Below, one piece after another: positions 21,204-32,800 of a DNA stretch of 64,000 bases. A program made the translations under genes and the position numbers. The notes beneath the pieces were generated by a model. That model saw only the letters and a list, made by a program, of their open reading frames with translations. It had not been told where the DNA came from and did no database searches. The stretch is from Chlorella sorokiniana. Taxonomy: Eukaryota; Chlorophyta; Trebouxiophyceae; Chlorellales; Chlorellaceae. The DNA is taken from assembly GCA_025917655.1 (NCBI GenBank), contig CP084618.1:124001-188000 (forward strand), written 5' to 3'. Every line of letters begins with the position of its first letter. The stretch's first letter is position 1.

Positions 21204-23529
21204 TCAACAGGCCATCTCCATCTCCTCAATCAAGCGCTCGATGAAGCACTCACGCCCAGTAGGATGTGCCGGGTGGCGCACCCTGCACGCCCTTTCAGGC
21301 GCCCCCGCCTCCGCCAGGTGGTGCAGCGGCAGCGGGTCTTCCACCCCCGCCGCCTCGAACGCCGCCGCGCGCCTCGCAGGACGCGCACGCGCCGCAGGGC
21401 TCGCCGCCGCCGCCGCGCTGGCAGGAGTGGGTGAGGTGCCAGGGGCGCCCACCTGCTGCCCCAGCCGCACCACTTGGCGCTTGCGCAGCGACAGCAGCGG
21501 CATGAGCAGCTGGAGGGGCGGGTCCAGGGTCTGCCGGGGAAAAGGGCAGGGGTGATCGAGAGTGTGCGTGTGTGCGATTTTGGGGGAGGGGGTGGTGGGT
21601 GCTGGGGGTGGGTGGGGGCCTCCCGCCGTCGTCCTAGTGCCGAGCGGAGGCGGCGGCGGTCAGCGGGGAGGAGATTCTTGCACCAAGCACGGCACGCTCG
21701 GCAAGTGAATGCTGCTGCTGAGGTGGCCGGCAGCGTGCGAGCCACCACACAGCTCCCGCTCCCCCGCCCCCAACACCACCACCACCACCACACACACACG
21801 AACAGCTAGGGCGCAACGACCAGCAACAAGCAAACGCATCCCGCGACCAGGGCACAACGACCAGCAACAAGCAAACGCATCCCACAAACACATCCCGCAA
21901 CTGGGGCGAAACGACCAGCAACAAGCAAACGTGCATCCCACCGAGTAGAGCGACTCTGCGTGGCGAAGGAAGGGCAGGGAGGCGGAGGAGTAGGCGCCCA
22001 GGTCGTCTCGGTTCAGGCAGATGGCGACGTTGGCGGCGCCGCTGTCGGCTGCAGAGGCGGCGGGGAGGGGCCGAGGGCGTGCTTCGGTTATGAGTGGGCT
22101 GCAGCCTGTTGCGAGACGTGCAAGCAAATGTGCGGGGACATGCAAGGGACGCTGCGGCAGCGGGAAGCTGCAAGGCAGTGGAGGGCAGGCGGGGGCGGGT
22201 GGCAGGATGTGGCAGCGACCGCCGCCGCCGCCACGCCGCGGCATGGATCAGGGGAGGGCCGGCCGTGCACCCGCATGGCTGGCGGCAAGAGCACGGCTCC
22301 TCCTCCCCTCATCCCAGTGAATCAAAAGAGAGATGTAAAAGGGAATCGAAGGCAAGCGAGGGCTCTCACTCGCAAAGCTGGCTGCCAGGGACAGCAGCAG
22401 CAGGTTGCGGTGGGGCAGCGGGTCGTGGTGGCGGCGCCCGGCCTGCAGCGCGGAAAAGAGGCGGAGGGGGAGGGCTGAGCACGGGTGGCGGGCGGCAGGC
22501 GCCAGCTGCCCGTGGGCCGCCCAGCCGGTGCCCATCAAGCTCCCTGCCCCCACCCTACATGCTCTGCTGAGTTGGGCTTCACAGCCCGACCTGCAGTTCA
22601 ACACCAATCCAGTGTCTAACACCGCCCTACCCCCCCCATAAAAACAAAAATCAAGCCCACCCCGGTGGTGTGCAGTTGGTGCGCCACCATGGAGGCGTTG
22701 ACGGCGGCAAAGGGCAGCCCTAGCTCCCGACAGATGGCCTGCGGGGGGCAGGGGGACCCACAACTTGCGAAACACGAGTAGAAGAAAAAAAACAGAGGAG
22801 AAAAGGGAAGAAAAACAGACCCTGGGCTTGAGCAAGCGACAACAAGCCAGGGCCTGCTGCCCTGGGCCAAAGCCCCTCTTGGCTCGGCTGCAGCCTGCCC
22901 CTGAGCAGCGCACCTGCGCTGCTGCCTCCTCCTGTTCCCGGTTCTTCTGCCCGCAGTCCACAAACCTGGGCGGCGGGGCAGCTCGGAGGGAGGGGGTGGG
23001 CCGACATGCTTACGCTTGCAGATGGGGAGCTGTGCTGCGGCTCACACCGACAGCAGGCGACAGCCGAAAACACAAAACGACAGCCGCCCTGCAGCCTCCA
23101 GCCATTCTATCGCCCCCTCACAGCGGCAGCAGCTCTTGGCCGTGGTCCCAGTGCTTCCAGTAGCTCAGCAGCGCCGCCGACTCCACGCCGCCGCTCGCCA
23201 GCACCACGGTTGAGCCCTGCACCCACAAGCGCACAACGGCAGCGGTCAAGGATTGATGCCAGGCAGTTGGGAGGGAGCGCGCAGTCAAGGCAGGCAGCCT
23301 CACCTGCTTGGGGGCGGCGCTGACGGGCTCGTCGCCGCCGGCGTCTGTGGCTGGGCGGTATCGCCCAAAGCCGCGGAAGCCCGGCTGCCGCATGAAACCA
23401 TTGTGCTGCGCCGCTCCGACCGCTCTGATCAGACCCAGGGCCGCACCAGGGAGCAGCTGCTGCCCCGCAAAGGTGTGTTGCAGACCCTGCAGGGCAAGTG
23501 CTGACAGACCCTCCGATACCCGAAACATC
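21204..23529 (-). CDS. QueC-like PP-loop ATPase (7-cyano-7-deazaguanine synthase family), probably organellar
   Basis: Motifs occur in QueC order. The PP-loop VVLASGGVESAALL (about 23190-23215) is followed by LFVDCGQKNREQEEAAAQ, AICRELGLPFAAVN, HRNLLLLSLAASFA, NVAICLNRDDLGAYSSA and LLSLRKRQVVRLGQQVG. A zinc site comes last, read in a shifted frame at 21370-21440: HLTHSCQRGGGGEPCGACAS, CEAR, and then AAFEAAGVEDP. QueC converts carboxydeazaguanine to preQ0 using ATP and ammonia. The SGGxDS Asp is Glu here (SGGVES). The ATG at 23529 opens a Ser/Arg/Gln-rich leader without acidic clusters (MFRVSEGLSALALQGLQ), which looks like an organelle presequence. Frame switches at the G run 21442-21445 and again near 21370 compensate each other, so the sequence probably has two indels. 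A related PP-loop enzyme with another substrate remains possible. Confidence 0.68.
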
Positions 23530-23907
23530 AATCTTGGGACAGCCCAGCACCTGCTCGATGCGTTTCGAACAGACCAACGCCCGGTGGACCGCTGGGAAAG
23601 CGACAACCGATTGTGTTTGAGCAAAACCCGTCTGGCAACTACTCAAAATATGTTGATACGGGTAATTAGGCATCTCGATTTGTGTTTGTGTGACACAGAA
23701 CCGGTCCCTGCGGTACATTGCTTCCTGCAAGAGCGGTACACCGGTCAGGAAGTCTCGCGAAAGGAGGGCCAAAGGCGCTGGGCAAGCCACCATCGCAACA
23801 TCATCAACCTAGCGCCCGTTCATCTTTTGCAAGCATCTGCTCCAACGCTGCGTCGGTTCGCGATCAACACAGACATTTGGTGATACAGGCAGTTGAACTA
23901 GGCAGCA
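23530..23907. promoter_or_regulatory. Bidirectional promoter region, QueC-like / FKBP gene
   Basis: Some 378 bp lie between the two divergent start codons, with clearly lower GC than the surrounding coding DNA (for example 23600-23720). No TATA box or specific site is claimed. Confidence 0.5.
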
Positions 23908-26900
23908 ATGGACGGCTTCAAGACAGCGGCTGAGGAGCTGGCGGCCAATGGTGCGACATGTTGCCTGCTGCTGCTTGGCCCTGCTGCTGCCCGCGCTTTT
24001 CGGAAATCTGCCGCCGCCAAGCGCGTGCTGGTGGCCGATGGCAGCCCAGGCCGCCTGCTGTCCTGGCTGTTTGATCAGTCCAGTTCCTTCTGAGCCAGCG
24101 GCCCGGTTTGCAAGCGTCAACGTCTGCATTCAGCTTCGCTGCCATGTCACGCGCCGCACCTCCCGCCGCCGCTGCCAACTGCCGGTCTTCCTGCAATTTC
24201 ACTGCCCTGCAGGCATGGGAGAGGCCTCTGATGTGGACGTGGAGGATGCCTACGCTGAGCCTGACGCCCCCGGGAAGATTGTGGAGGTCACGGTGGGTGG
24301 TGGAAAGCGTTGGGTGCCGTTAGGGGGGCTGCAGCCCTTGCCGCCGCAACGCGCGCCTCTGGAAGCAGCCGCACCACCGTGCATGGACCACACCCCTCCA
24401 GAAGCGCGGCAGCATGATCGATTCAGGGCTTCACTCCTCCTGCAGCAGCGCATTGCAGCTGTGGCAGCTGTGCTCGGCCTGGATTGGTGTGGGTTGACAA
24501 GTGTTGCTGCCACGCTGCCCCCCGGGTGTCTCCCCGCAGGCGGATGGCGGCGTGAAAAAGGAGAGATCATCAAGCCTGGCTCCGGCTGGGAGGAGCCCGA
24601 GACGGGCGACAAAGTGCGGGGTGAGCGCCGCCGACGTCGCTGCCGGGCCGCAGCGACGCAGCAGCACCACTGATCCCCCCTGGCCTCAGCCCTCAATGGC
24701 TCGTGCCGGGGGTGCCTGCCTGCCAAGTTCCAGCCCAACTTTCCCGTGTGCGTGTGCTGCAACCCCTCCGGGACACGTCAATCGGCTCACGAGCCGTCAT
24801 CGTGTTCAGCTTTAATGCCTCTTGCGCGCGTGTTGGTGTGTGGGTGCAGTGCACTACGTGGGCACCCTGGAGGATGGGACCAAGTTTGACTCGTCCCGCG
24901 ACCGCGATGAGCCCTTTGAATTCGATCTGGGCACAGGTGGGCACTTGTACTGCCTGCAGCTGCATGGCACCGCAGCAGTACGCCAGGGCCATGCAGCCGC
25001 TGGATGCTCCAGCCGCAAGCGGGCAGGGGGGCTCCTTGTATCTGCGCAGCCGGGCCTGGCAGGTGCTTTGGGGCTGGCTGTGCAGAGGGGGCAACGCCCT
25101 GGCTGCTGCTGGCGCCCCAGCCTCAAAAAGCGCACGCTGGCATACCGCGGCTGGGGCCGGCTTACCCTCCGCACTGCCCTGGCCCGGCTCCCTCCCCCAG
25201 CACACACACACACACACCCTGCTGCGGCCACCCGCAGGCAGCGTGATCAAAGGCTGGGACCTGGGAGTGGCGACCATGAAGAAGGGGGAGGTGAGCGGCG
25301 CAGCGCAGCATGCACAGCGCGACGCAGCACGCCCGTCGCTCCCCACGGCGGCGCCCTCCGCATGCCTCCCCGGCTGCCGCGCGGCTCGTCCGTCTCTGCG
25401 CTGCCTGCACGCACCCACAAGGAAATGCTGATCCTTCGCTGCTGTCCCTCTCCTCTCCCGCTCGCGCTCCCTGCCCAGCTTCCTGTCATGTCTTTGGTCT
25501 CCTCTTGCTCCACGGCCCCCGCAGGTCTCCAAGTTCACCATCAAGAGCGACTACGGCTACGGCGACAGCGGCTCGCCCCCAAGATCCCCCGGCGGGGCCA
25601 CCCTGGTGAGGCATTCGGCGGCTCTCGCCGCCCCACGCTTCCTCACCTTCCTCCCCAGCTGCGAGTTCAGCTGCGGGCCGTTGCCTCCCGCCAGCCGCCC
25701 TGCTCACCGCCACGTGACGGCCCCTGATCACTGCCTCGGAGTTATAAGCATTTGCTGGTGCCCCTGGCCCCTGGGTTTACCGCACATCCACGGCACATCC
25801 GCCGCAGATCTTCGAGGTGGAGCTGCTGGAGTGGAAGTCGGTGAAGGACATTGCGGGCGACGGCGGCGTGATCAAGACGGTGCTCAAGGAGGGCAGCGGC
25901 TGGGCCAAGCCGCAGCCGCGGGACGAGGTGTGCGTCAGGTGCGGCCCGCCGCCGCCGGCCAGCCTCTCGCCTGGGCCTGTGGGCTTCCGGAGGGAGCGCG
26001 GTCCCCGCCTGCTTGAGCAGCCGCAGCTCGCTGGCTCACCCCCTCCCCCAAAACCCTCACCTCTCCTCTGCCTCCCCAATAGAGCCTCCACACACAAACA
26101 CACACGAACACTGTTCCCCCCTTGCAGGTTCTCCGCTCGTGTGCAGGGCGCTGCCGAGCCTTCTACTCCACCCCCGAGGAGGGGGTGGAGTTTGTGCTGG
26201 AGGGCGGCCACTTCTGCCGCGCGGTGGGCACCGCCGTCGCCAGCATGAAGAAGGAGGAGGAGGCGCGCCTGGTGGTCAACCCCGAGTGTGAGTGCCTCCG
26301 CTTGTTTCTCCCTCCAAAACCTTGGTTTGGCTTTGGCAAAGGGACAGCAGCGTCGACTGAACGGCACCTAAAAGAAACAAGCACAAGGCCACGGGCAGCG
26401 CTGCAGGGCTGCTAGGAAACGCACGCCCCCCCTCCCCCTTGACGCAGACGGCTTCGGCGAGGAGGGCCGCGGCGGCGAGGTGCCCCGGGCGCCAGCCTGG
26501 AGGTGGAGCTGGCGCTGCTGGGTTGGAAGAAGGTGGAGGCCGTGACGGACGACGGGCTGGTGGTGAAGAAGACGCTGGCGGACACCGACGACTGGAAGCG
26601 CCCCAACGCGGGTGCGGCTTGCTTAGGGGCCCTGAATCCAGCTTCGCCGTCCTCCCTCCTGGCTTCCGGCCGCTTGCCGCCCCGGAGCTGCAGGCCCGCC
26701 TGGCTGCAGCTGCTGCCGCCGCTTTGCTGTGCTCCGCACTCGGCTCGGCGGCGGGGCCCACTAGCCGCCTCTCTCCAAGCGGTGGCACTGAGGAGCCCGC
26801 CGTGCCTGCCCCCGCTTTGCTGTGACGATGAGCAGGCTCTAAAGTCACGCTGGCCTACACCGCCCGCCTCCCGACGGCACTGTGTTTGACGAGAAGAGCG

Positions 26901-29198
26901 CCGAGGCGCCGCTCACCTTCACGACCGACGAGGGTGAGCCGGTGGGGCAGCGGTGCATGCGGTGCAGGCGGTACAGGCGGTGCAGGCGGTGCGCTCGCCC
27001 TGAGCTGGCGTGTGCTATCATGTGGGGGCAGCTCGGGAGGTGCCCAAGCCACTCCTGGGGCCAGGGCCTGGACGGCACACGCCCAGCTGCTCTGGGGAGA
27101 GGTCCGGCGGTGCAGCATGCCTCCAGTGGACGGGCAACGCATCCGGCTGAGGACATTGCCCGTGCTTCCCCTGCCCTCGGCCCGCAGGCGAGGCGCCGTG
27201 CGAGGGGCTGGAGCTGGCTGTGATGAAGATGAAGGAAGGGGAGCGGGCGCTGGTCAGCGTGGCACCGCAGTACGCGTTTGGGGAGCAGGTAGCTTCCGCG
27301 GGGCTTCCGCTCCGCTTTGCTCTGCGCAGCCGCGTGGTTGTGCAGCCAATGCAAGGGTTGCGTGCCAGGACGGGGGGTTGGCAGCAGCGCTGCAGCTTCC
27401 GAAGCCTTGCTGTAAAGGCGGTCTTGCAAGCCGGCTGAAAGATGCCGCTTCTGTGCTGGGCGCGCTGTGGTTGCAGGGCTCGCAGCAGCCGCTGGCGGCG
27501 GTGCCACCTGGCGCCTCCGTGGAATACGAGGTGTCCCTGCTGAGCTTCGTCAAGGTACCGCTGCATGTACCGCTGACCGTACCGCCATTGCTCCCTGGCC
27601 TTTGCTGCGCCCTGCTGCCCAGGCCTCTGCCGTGGTCTCTGACCTGCCTTGCGATATCGCAGCCGCCCTTGAATGACCGTAGCCAGACTCTGGCCTTATC
27701 CCGCCCTCCTGCCCAGCGCCTCCTCCCACCCCCTATCTCGCGCTGCACAGCCGTCGCTCCTGCCGTTCCTTGCCTGTTTGTCACTCTGCCCTGCCTCTCT
27801 GCATTTCTGCCCTGCAGGCCAAGGACAGCTGGGAGATGGAGACTCCTGAGAAGCTGGCGGCGGCTGCGGCGCAGAAGGACAAGGGCAACGCGGAGTTCAA
27901 GGCTGGGCGGTACGCCAAGGCCGTGCAGCGGTACAAGAAGGCGCTGGAGGTGATCGAGTGAGTGTGGGGGGAGCAGGGAGGGGAGCGTTGGGTGTGCGGT
28001 GCGGGCACCACACATGTAGAGCCGCCATCTGGGCTGAATGCTTCAAGGCTGGGAAGTGCTCCCCGCCTCGGCTCCCGCTCCTTGCCGGCGTCGCCACGCG
28101 GTGCCAACGGTACCGCCTGGGCGCGGTACCGCTGCGCAGGTACGACGACAGCTTCACTCCCGACGAGAAGAAGCAGGCCAAGGAGGTGAAGAAGACGTGC
28201 AACTCCAACCTGGCGGCCGCACACCTCAAGCTGGGCAACGCCGCGGAGGCGCGCCAGGCGGCGGACAAGGTGCGGGGGTGCCGCCAGTGCGTACGCGGGC
28301 GGGGCACGGCAGGGCGGCAGGGTGCGCGCATTGCCGGGGGGGCCAGGTCAGCAGGCCGATAGAAGTTGCACCGGCGCAGCTTATCCTCCTTCAGTTTGAA
28401 TCGAACCTGGCGCTCGCCGTGCAGCATGAAGGGGCCGCACCACCGTGTTGCCGACTCCCGGGTCTGCACCGTTGGTGCCCATCGCTGTACCGCCCCGTAC
28501 CGCAGGCCCTGGAGGCCGACCCCTCCAACCTCAAGGCGCTGTACCGCCGCGCCCAGGCCTGGCTGGCCACCGCCGACTTTGTGGAGGCTGAGCTGGACAT
28601 CCGGCGGGGGCTGGCGGAGGTGAGGCCTCTGGATGCTGGTTGCTTATTAGTTGTGTTTCTTTTAGCTAATTAGTTAGTTAGCGTTTGGTGTTAGTTACTT
28701 AGTTGCGTTTTTCTTTCCTTCTCTTGCGGGGAGGGGGAGGCAATCCTCACGGGCTGGCTGGGGTGAAAGGTTGATATCTCTCCTTTTGGAAGAGTGGAAC
28801 ACGCTGGGAGGAGGGATGTGTGCACGGTGCAGGCTGCCCAACCGGCGCCTGCCATGCAGCCGCTCCCCGCATGGCGGCAGCGCTCATGCAGCGCGTGGCT
28901 TACGCCGCATTTAAAAACCGCCGCCTCCCCGTCTCTGCCGCAGGACGCCGCTTCCACCGACTTCAAGCTGCTGCTGAAGAGGTTCAAGGCGGAGCAGGCG
29001 GCGGCGGGCAAGAAGGAGGCAAGCCTTTACTCGGGGATGATGAAGGCGCTGGGGCGGCCCGCCGCCAAGAAGCCCGCCGCCCCGACAGCCCCGCTCCGGG
29101 CGACGCCCGGCCTCCGCCGGCGGCGAGAACGAGGCGGCCGCCGCCGACGGCGGGGCGGCGGCGGCCCTGCCGGCGGCGAGGCGATGGAGCAGCCGTGA
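23908..29198 (+). CDS. Multi-domain FKBP-type peptidyl-prolyl isomerase with TPR (FKBP62/ROF1-like)
   Basis: Three FKBP domains are followed by TPR repeats, the layout of plant FKBP62/65 (ROF) co-chaperones that bind HSP90. Domain 1 has [51 protein letters not shown] and SDYGYGDSG, and keeps the active-site Tyr, Phe-Asp and VIxGW residues. Domain 2 ([20 protein letters not shown] ... [19 protein letters not shown] ... PEYGFG) lacks VIxGW and is probably non-catalytic. Domain 3 ([55 protein letters not shown]) is intermediate. The TPR part reads [39 protein letters not shown] and [20 protein letters not shown]. Exon 1 (23908-23950) joins exon 2 (24214) in phase. Frame breaks at about 24570, 26163, 26483-26489 and 26870-26872 interrupt conserved text and look like indels. 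The C-terminal tail is Arg/Gly- or Ala-rich, depending on frame. Confidence 0.9.
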
Positions 29199-29845
29199 AG
29201 CGTTCTTGACCGGGCGCTTCTCGCTGCCGGAGCAGCGGCCTGCCGGCGGCAGCGCTGCTCGCACAAACAGCCACGCACTTGATTTCATCAAACTTGGGGC
29301 GCATGCGGATGCCTGGGCCAGCGTCGCTACAGCCGTAGTGGCGCCCCATGGCGGCCCTGCTCTTGAGGCCTCCTCACCCGCCACTTCCCCCTACCTTTTT
29401 GAGTTTTGCCCCAACGTTTGATTCTCTATACTAGTTCCGCTGCCATCACCCAGCCAGCACTTGAGAGCGAGCAGGAGGAGGCAGACGGCTCATCGCTACG
29501 GCGGACACTCCTCGAGGCTGCCTGCCGCACAGGTTGTGGCCAGCAGCGCGCGGAGAAAGGCAACCGCGTTTTCAGCTTGCTTCTTTGTTCAGGTGTTGCG
29601 GCGGCGGCAGCAGCGTGTAATTCCCTGCTCATGCCGCTGCTCGCGGGGCAGGCTCGGCCAGCTGTCGGCGCCTGCAGAGTCCCCCGCCGTGCCCCTGCCA
29701 GCGCTGCTGCATCGCACGGCTCACACGCACATAAATCACGCAGAATCAAAGTCGCAATGCGCTCTGAACCAATGCAGCAGGGGAGGGGCTCAAGCAGGCG
29801 AGTCTGGTCACGCTGTGGTCACGCTGCGCTGCTCCAGCACAGCGC
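29199..29845. other. Convergent intergenic / 3' UTR zone
   Basis: The FKBP gene (+) and the thiamine gene (-) end here. No conserved reading frame is seen. A plus-strand TGTAA at 29616-29620 could be the FKBP poly(A) signal. Confidence 0.4.
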
Positions 29846-32800
29846 TCAGCGTGCCGGCTGGGGCTGCTGCCGCTGCCGCCGCGCCTCCAGCGCCGCATCC
29901 ACCGCCGCACGCAGGTCGCGGGCGGCGTCCGCCGGGCTGTCGGCCCCAAACACGCCGGAGACGACGGCCGCGCCGGCGCAGCCCGCAGCGATTGTTTCGC
30001 CCGCGTTGCTGGCCTTGACGCCGCCGATGGACACCACTGGAGGGCAGGGGATGAAAGGGGGTGGGCGCAAAGCTGCTTGTGAGCAGCGATCAGAGCGCTG
30101 CCTGACGCGCCAGCGGGCCCGCCAGAACAGACGGCGAGTGATAGCAGCAGCCGTGGCTTGGCGGCGTCACGAGAGCTTTTATGAGAGCCAGGCCGCCGCC
30201 GCTGCTGCGTTCCCTCACCTGGGATGCTGACGGCGGCGCAGATCCGTGCCAGCTGCTCCAGCCCAATCACGTCTGCAATTCACGGTCGAAAGTCGAAAGT
30301 AACTTGCGATGAAACAAACCTCACGGGGCAGGGGTGGGCAGCTGCCGGCCGGGGCTCGGCGGCGCGGCTGCTGCCCTCCTTGCCTCAGAGCACCCCCTAC
30401 ACCCCAGCGCAGCCCAGCCGCGATTTTCCGCGCCCCCAGCCGGGCTATCCAGCTTGCACAGGAACGGCTTTCAGAACAGTACGAAGCTTCACCCCTGCAG
30501 CGGCCGAGCCAGAGCGCCGCTCACCAGATTCTTTGGTGCCCGTAGCCCACACAGCCCCCGCCCCCAGGTAGTCGGCGCCGTCGGCTTCCGCCCTCAACGC
30601 CTGCAAGCACAGAGCGACAAGCGGGGGAAGAGGCGGCGGAGAGCCAGCAAGGGTGGGACTGGGGGCAAGGGAAGCACGGGGCACGCTCGGCGGAGTCTAA
30701 TCGGGCGCCGCGCTGCCTCGAAGCGCTGCCAACGCCCAGCGCCCCCTCCCCCTGCTTTAACGTCAAAAGCACATACGCACACACGTGCACCGCACGACAC
30801 CCAACCCACCTGCTCCACCGTCTTGACCGACACCCCCAGGATGCGGTCGGGGCCGATCATGCGGCGCACGGCGGCGGCGGGAGGTCGTCCTGCGGGGGCA
30901 CAAGGAGGGGTCGGATGGTTGGAAAGGAACGAAAGAAGGGGGGGGGGGGGGCGCGCAGGCCAAAGCAGCGAGAGAGTATCGAGCATGCCATGGGAGTGGC
31001 CAACCGCTTCCTCATGCCCCCTCCGTTTCTTTCGTCTGTGATGAGGTGCCCCTCCGCCTTTCTCACCCACACCGGCACAAGCCCAGCCACACACAAACCA
31101 GCCGCACCACTCGGTTGCATCAACCAGCCGCACCCTTCGAAGCCCCGCTCTCACCTGGCCCACATGCACCCCGTCTGCCCCCACCGCCAGCGCCACATCC
31201 ACCCGGTCGTTGATGAGAAGCGGCACCCCCGCCCGCGACACACGGCCAGCACGGCGGCGGCCTGGGGGTCGGGGGGGGTGGAAGGGGGTCAGGGGGCAAG
31301 GGGGTGTTCACGAAAAAAAGAAGCAGCCTGCCCTGCAAGCCTTCATAAGGCTCCCGGGCCAGCGGGGCTCGACAGAAACCAGCAGCAGCAGCAACCAACA
31401 ACGCGCTGCCCCCACACCCAACGGCCAGCTTGTTGGGCTGTGCGAGCGCACGCCGTGCCGCCGGTACCGCCGCCCCGCTCACCTCCTCCAGAAAGGGCCC
31501 CCGTCCGCCTCCTTCTCTCGCAGCTGCACCAGCGTGACTCCGCCGTCCAGCGCCAGCTGCACCGCCTCTGCAGGCCGTTGTGCGGTGGGGTGGTGGGGTT
31601 GAGCATGTGTATGATTTTGTTTTCTTGCGTGTTTGTTTTTTTGGTTTTTATTTGAGGGGGGTCCGTCTGGGGAGGGCCAAGCGGAGGGTGCAGCGTCAGT
31701 GGGCCCTGGCTTGCCCTCCAGCCCACCAGAACGGGTTCCCACGCAAACGACGAAGGCGCTGGCCTAGCCCGGCAGCGTGCAAGGGGGCAGCTCCCGAGCC
31801 AGCCCATGCTCATCACCCGGCCAGCCGATGTTCGGCCCTCCCCCTCCACCCCCACCCCCCAACCGCGCACACAAACACACACACGAGCCCAGCCCAGCCA
31901 GCCCGGCGCCGCCGCCCGCCCCGCCGACGTCGGCCGCCCAGCCACCTGCGTTGGTACGGCCGTGAGCGGCGTTGCAGCCCGGGTCCGTCACCGCATACGC
32001 CCGGAGGTCAACAGGGTTGGCGATGCGGGTGCGCGCCGCCGCCGCCGCCTCAACCTGCTCCCGCGCCGCTCTGTGGTGGGTGCAGGGTGCAAGCGCGCGT
32101 GGGGAGGGGTGAGTGTGGCGAGGTCGTTGGCGCGCGTGTGTGTGCATGCGCGCGAGATGGGGGGGGTGAAGAAGGGGGCACAGCGGCAAGGGGGCGAGGA
32201 GGGTTGAGGCGCGGAGGGAGGGAGAGCGGCAGGCACGGCGCGCGCTGCATGCGCCGGCTGCTCAGGCAAGGCCCCTGCACTGGGCTTGCAGTAGCTCGCG
32301 CAACCCCGACGCAACCCTCGCCGCCCCTCCTCATCACCCGCAGCGTGGCTGCTGCTGCTGCTGGGCAGCGCTCCGTCGGCGCCCAGCGCGGCCCCCGCCG
32401 CCGCCAGGTCGGCGGACCAGTCGGCGATGGCGAAGCCGTGGTTCATGGGCTTCTGCAGGGTTTCACCAGGCACGGTGGCGGGCAGCGCGAGTGTGTGCGG
32501 GTCAGTATACTTTGGTTGGGGTGTGTGGGGGCAACAAACAATGCAGAAAACCAAACAAAACCAAACAAAGAGGAAAATTGGACAAGCAATGCGTGCAGAT
32601 GGGCAGAGCCTCGGCCGCTGCGCCTGCGCCGTGCGGTGGCCGCCGCCGTCCGCTTCAGCCCCGCCACAGTGCGCACGAGCAAGATCAGGTGAGGGAAGCT
32701 GTGCGGCAGCCGCCCGCCCCTCCCACCCAGGCAAGCCCAGCCAAAGTTCCTTCTGCTGCACAGTTCGTTCTGCCGCCGCACCGCACCCCTCCACGCACCT

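Noticed and set aside
21204-23529. QueC-like gene as part of an anti-phage system
   Set aside because: QueC-like proteins do occur in bacterial defence operons, but this gene has introns, a leader peptide and ordinary eukaryotic neighbours.
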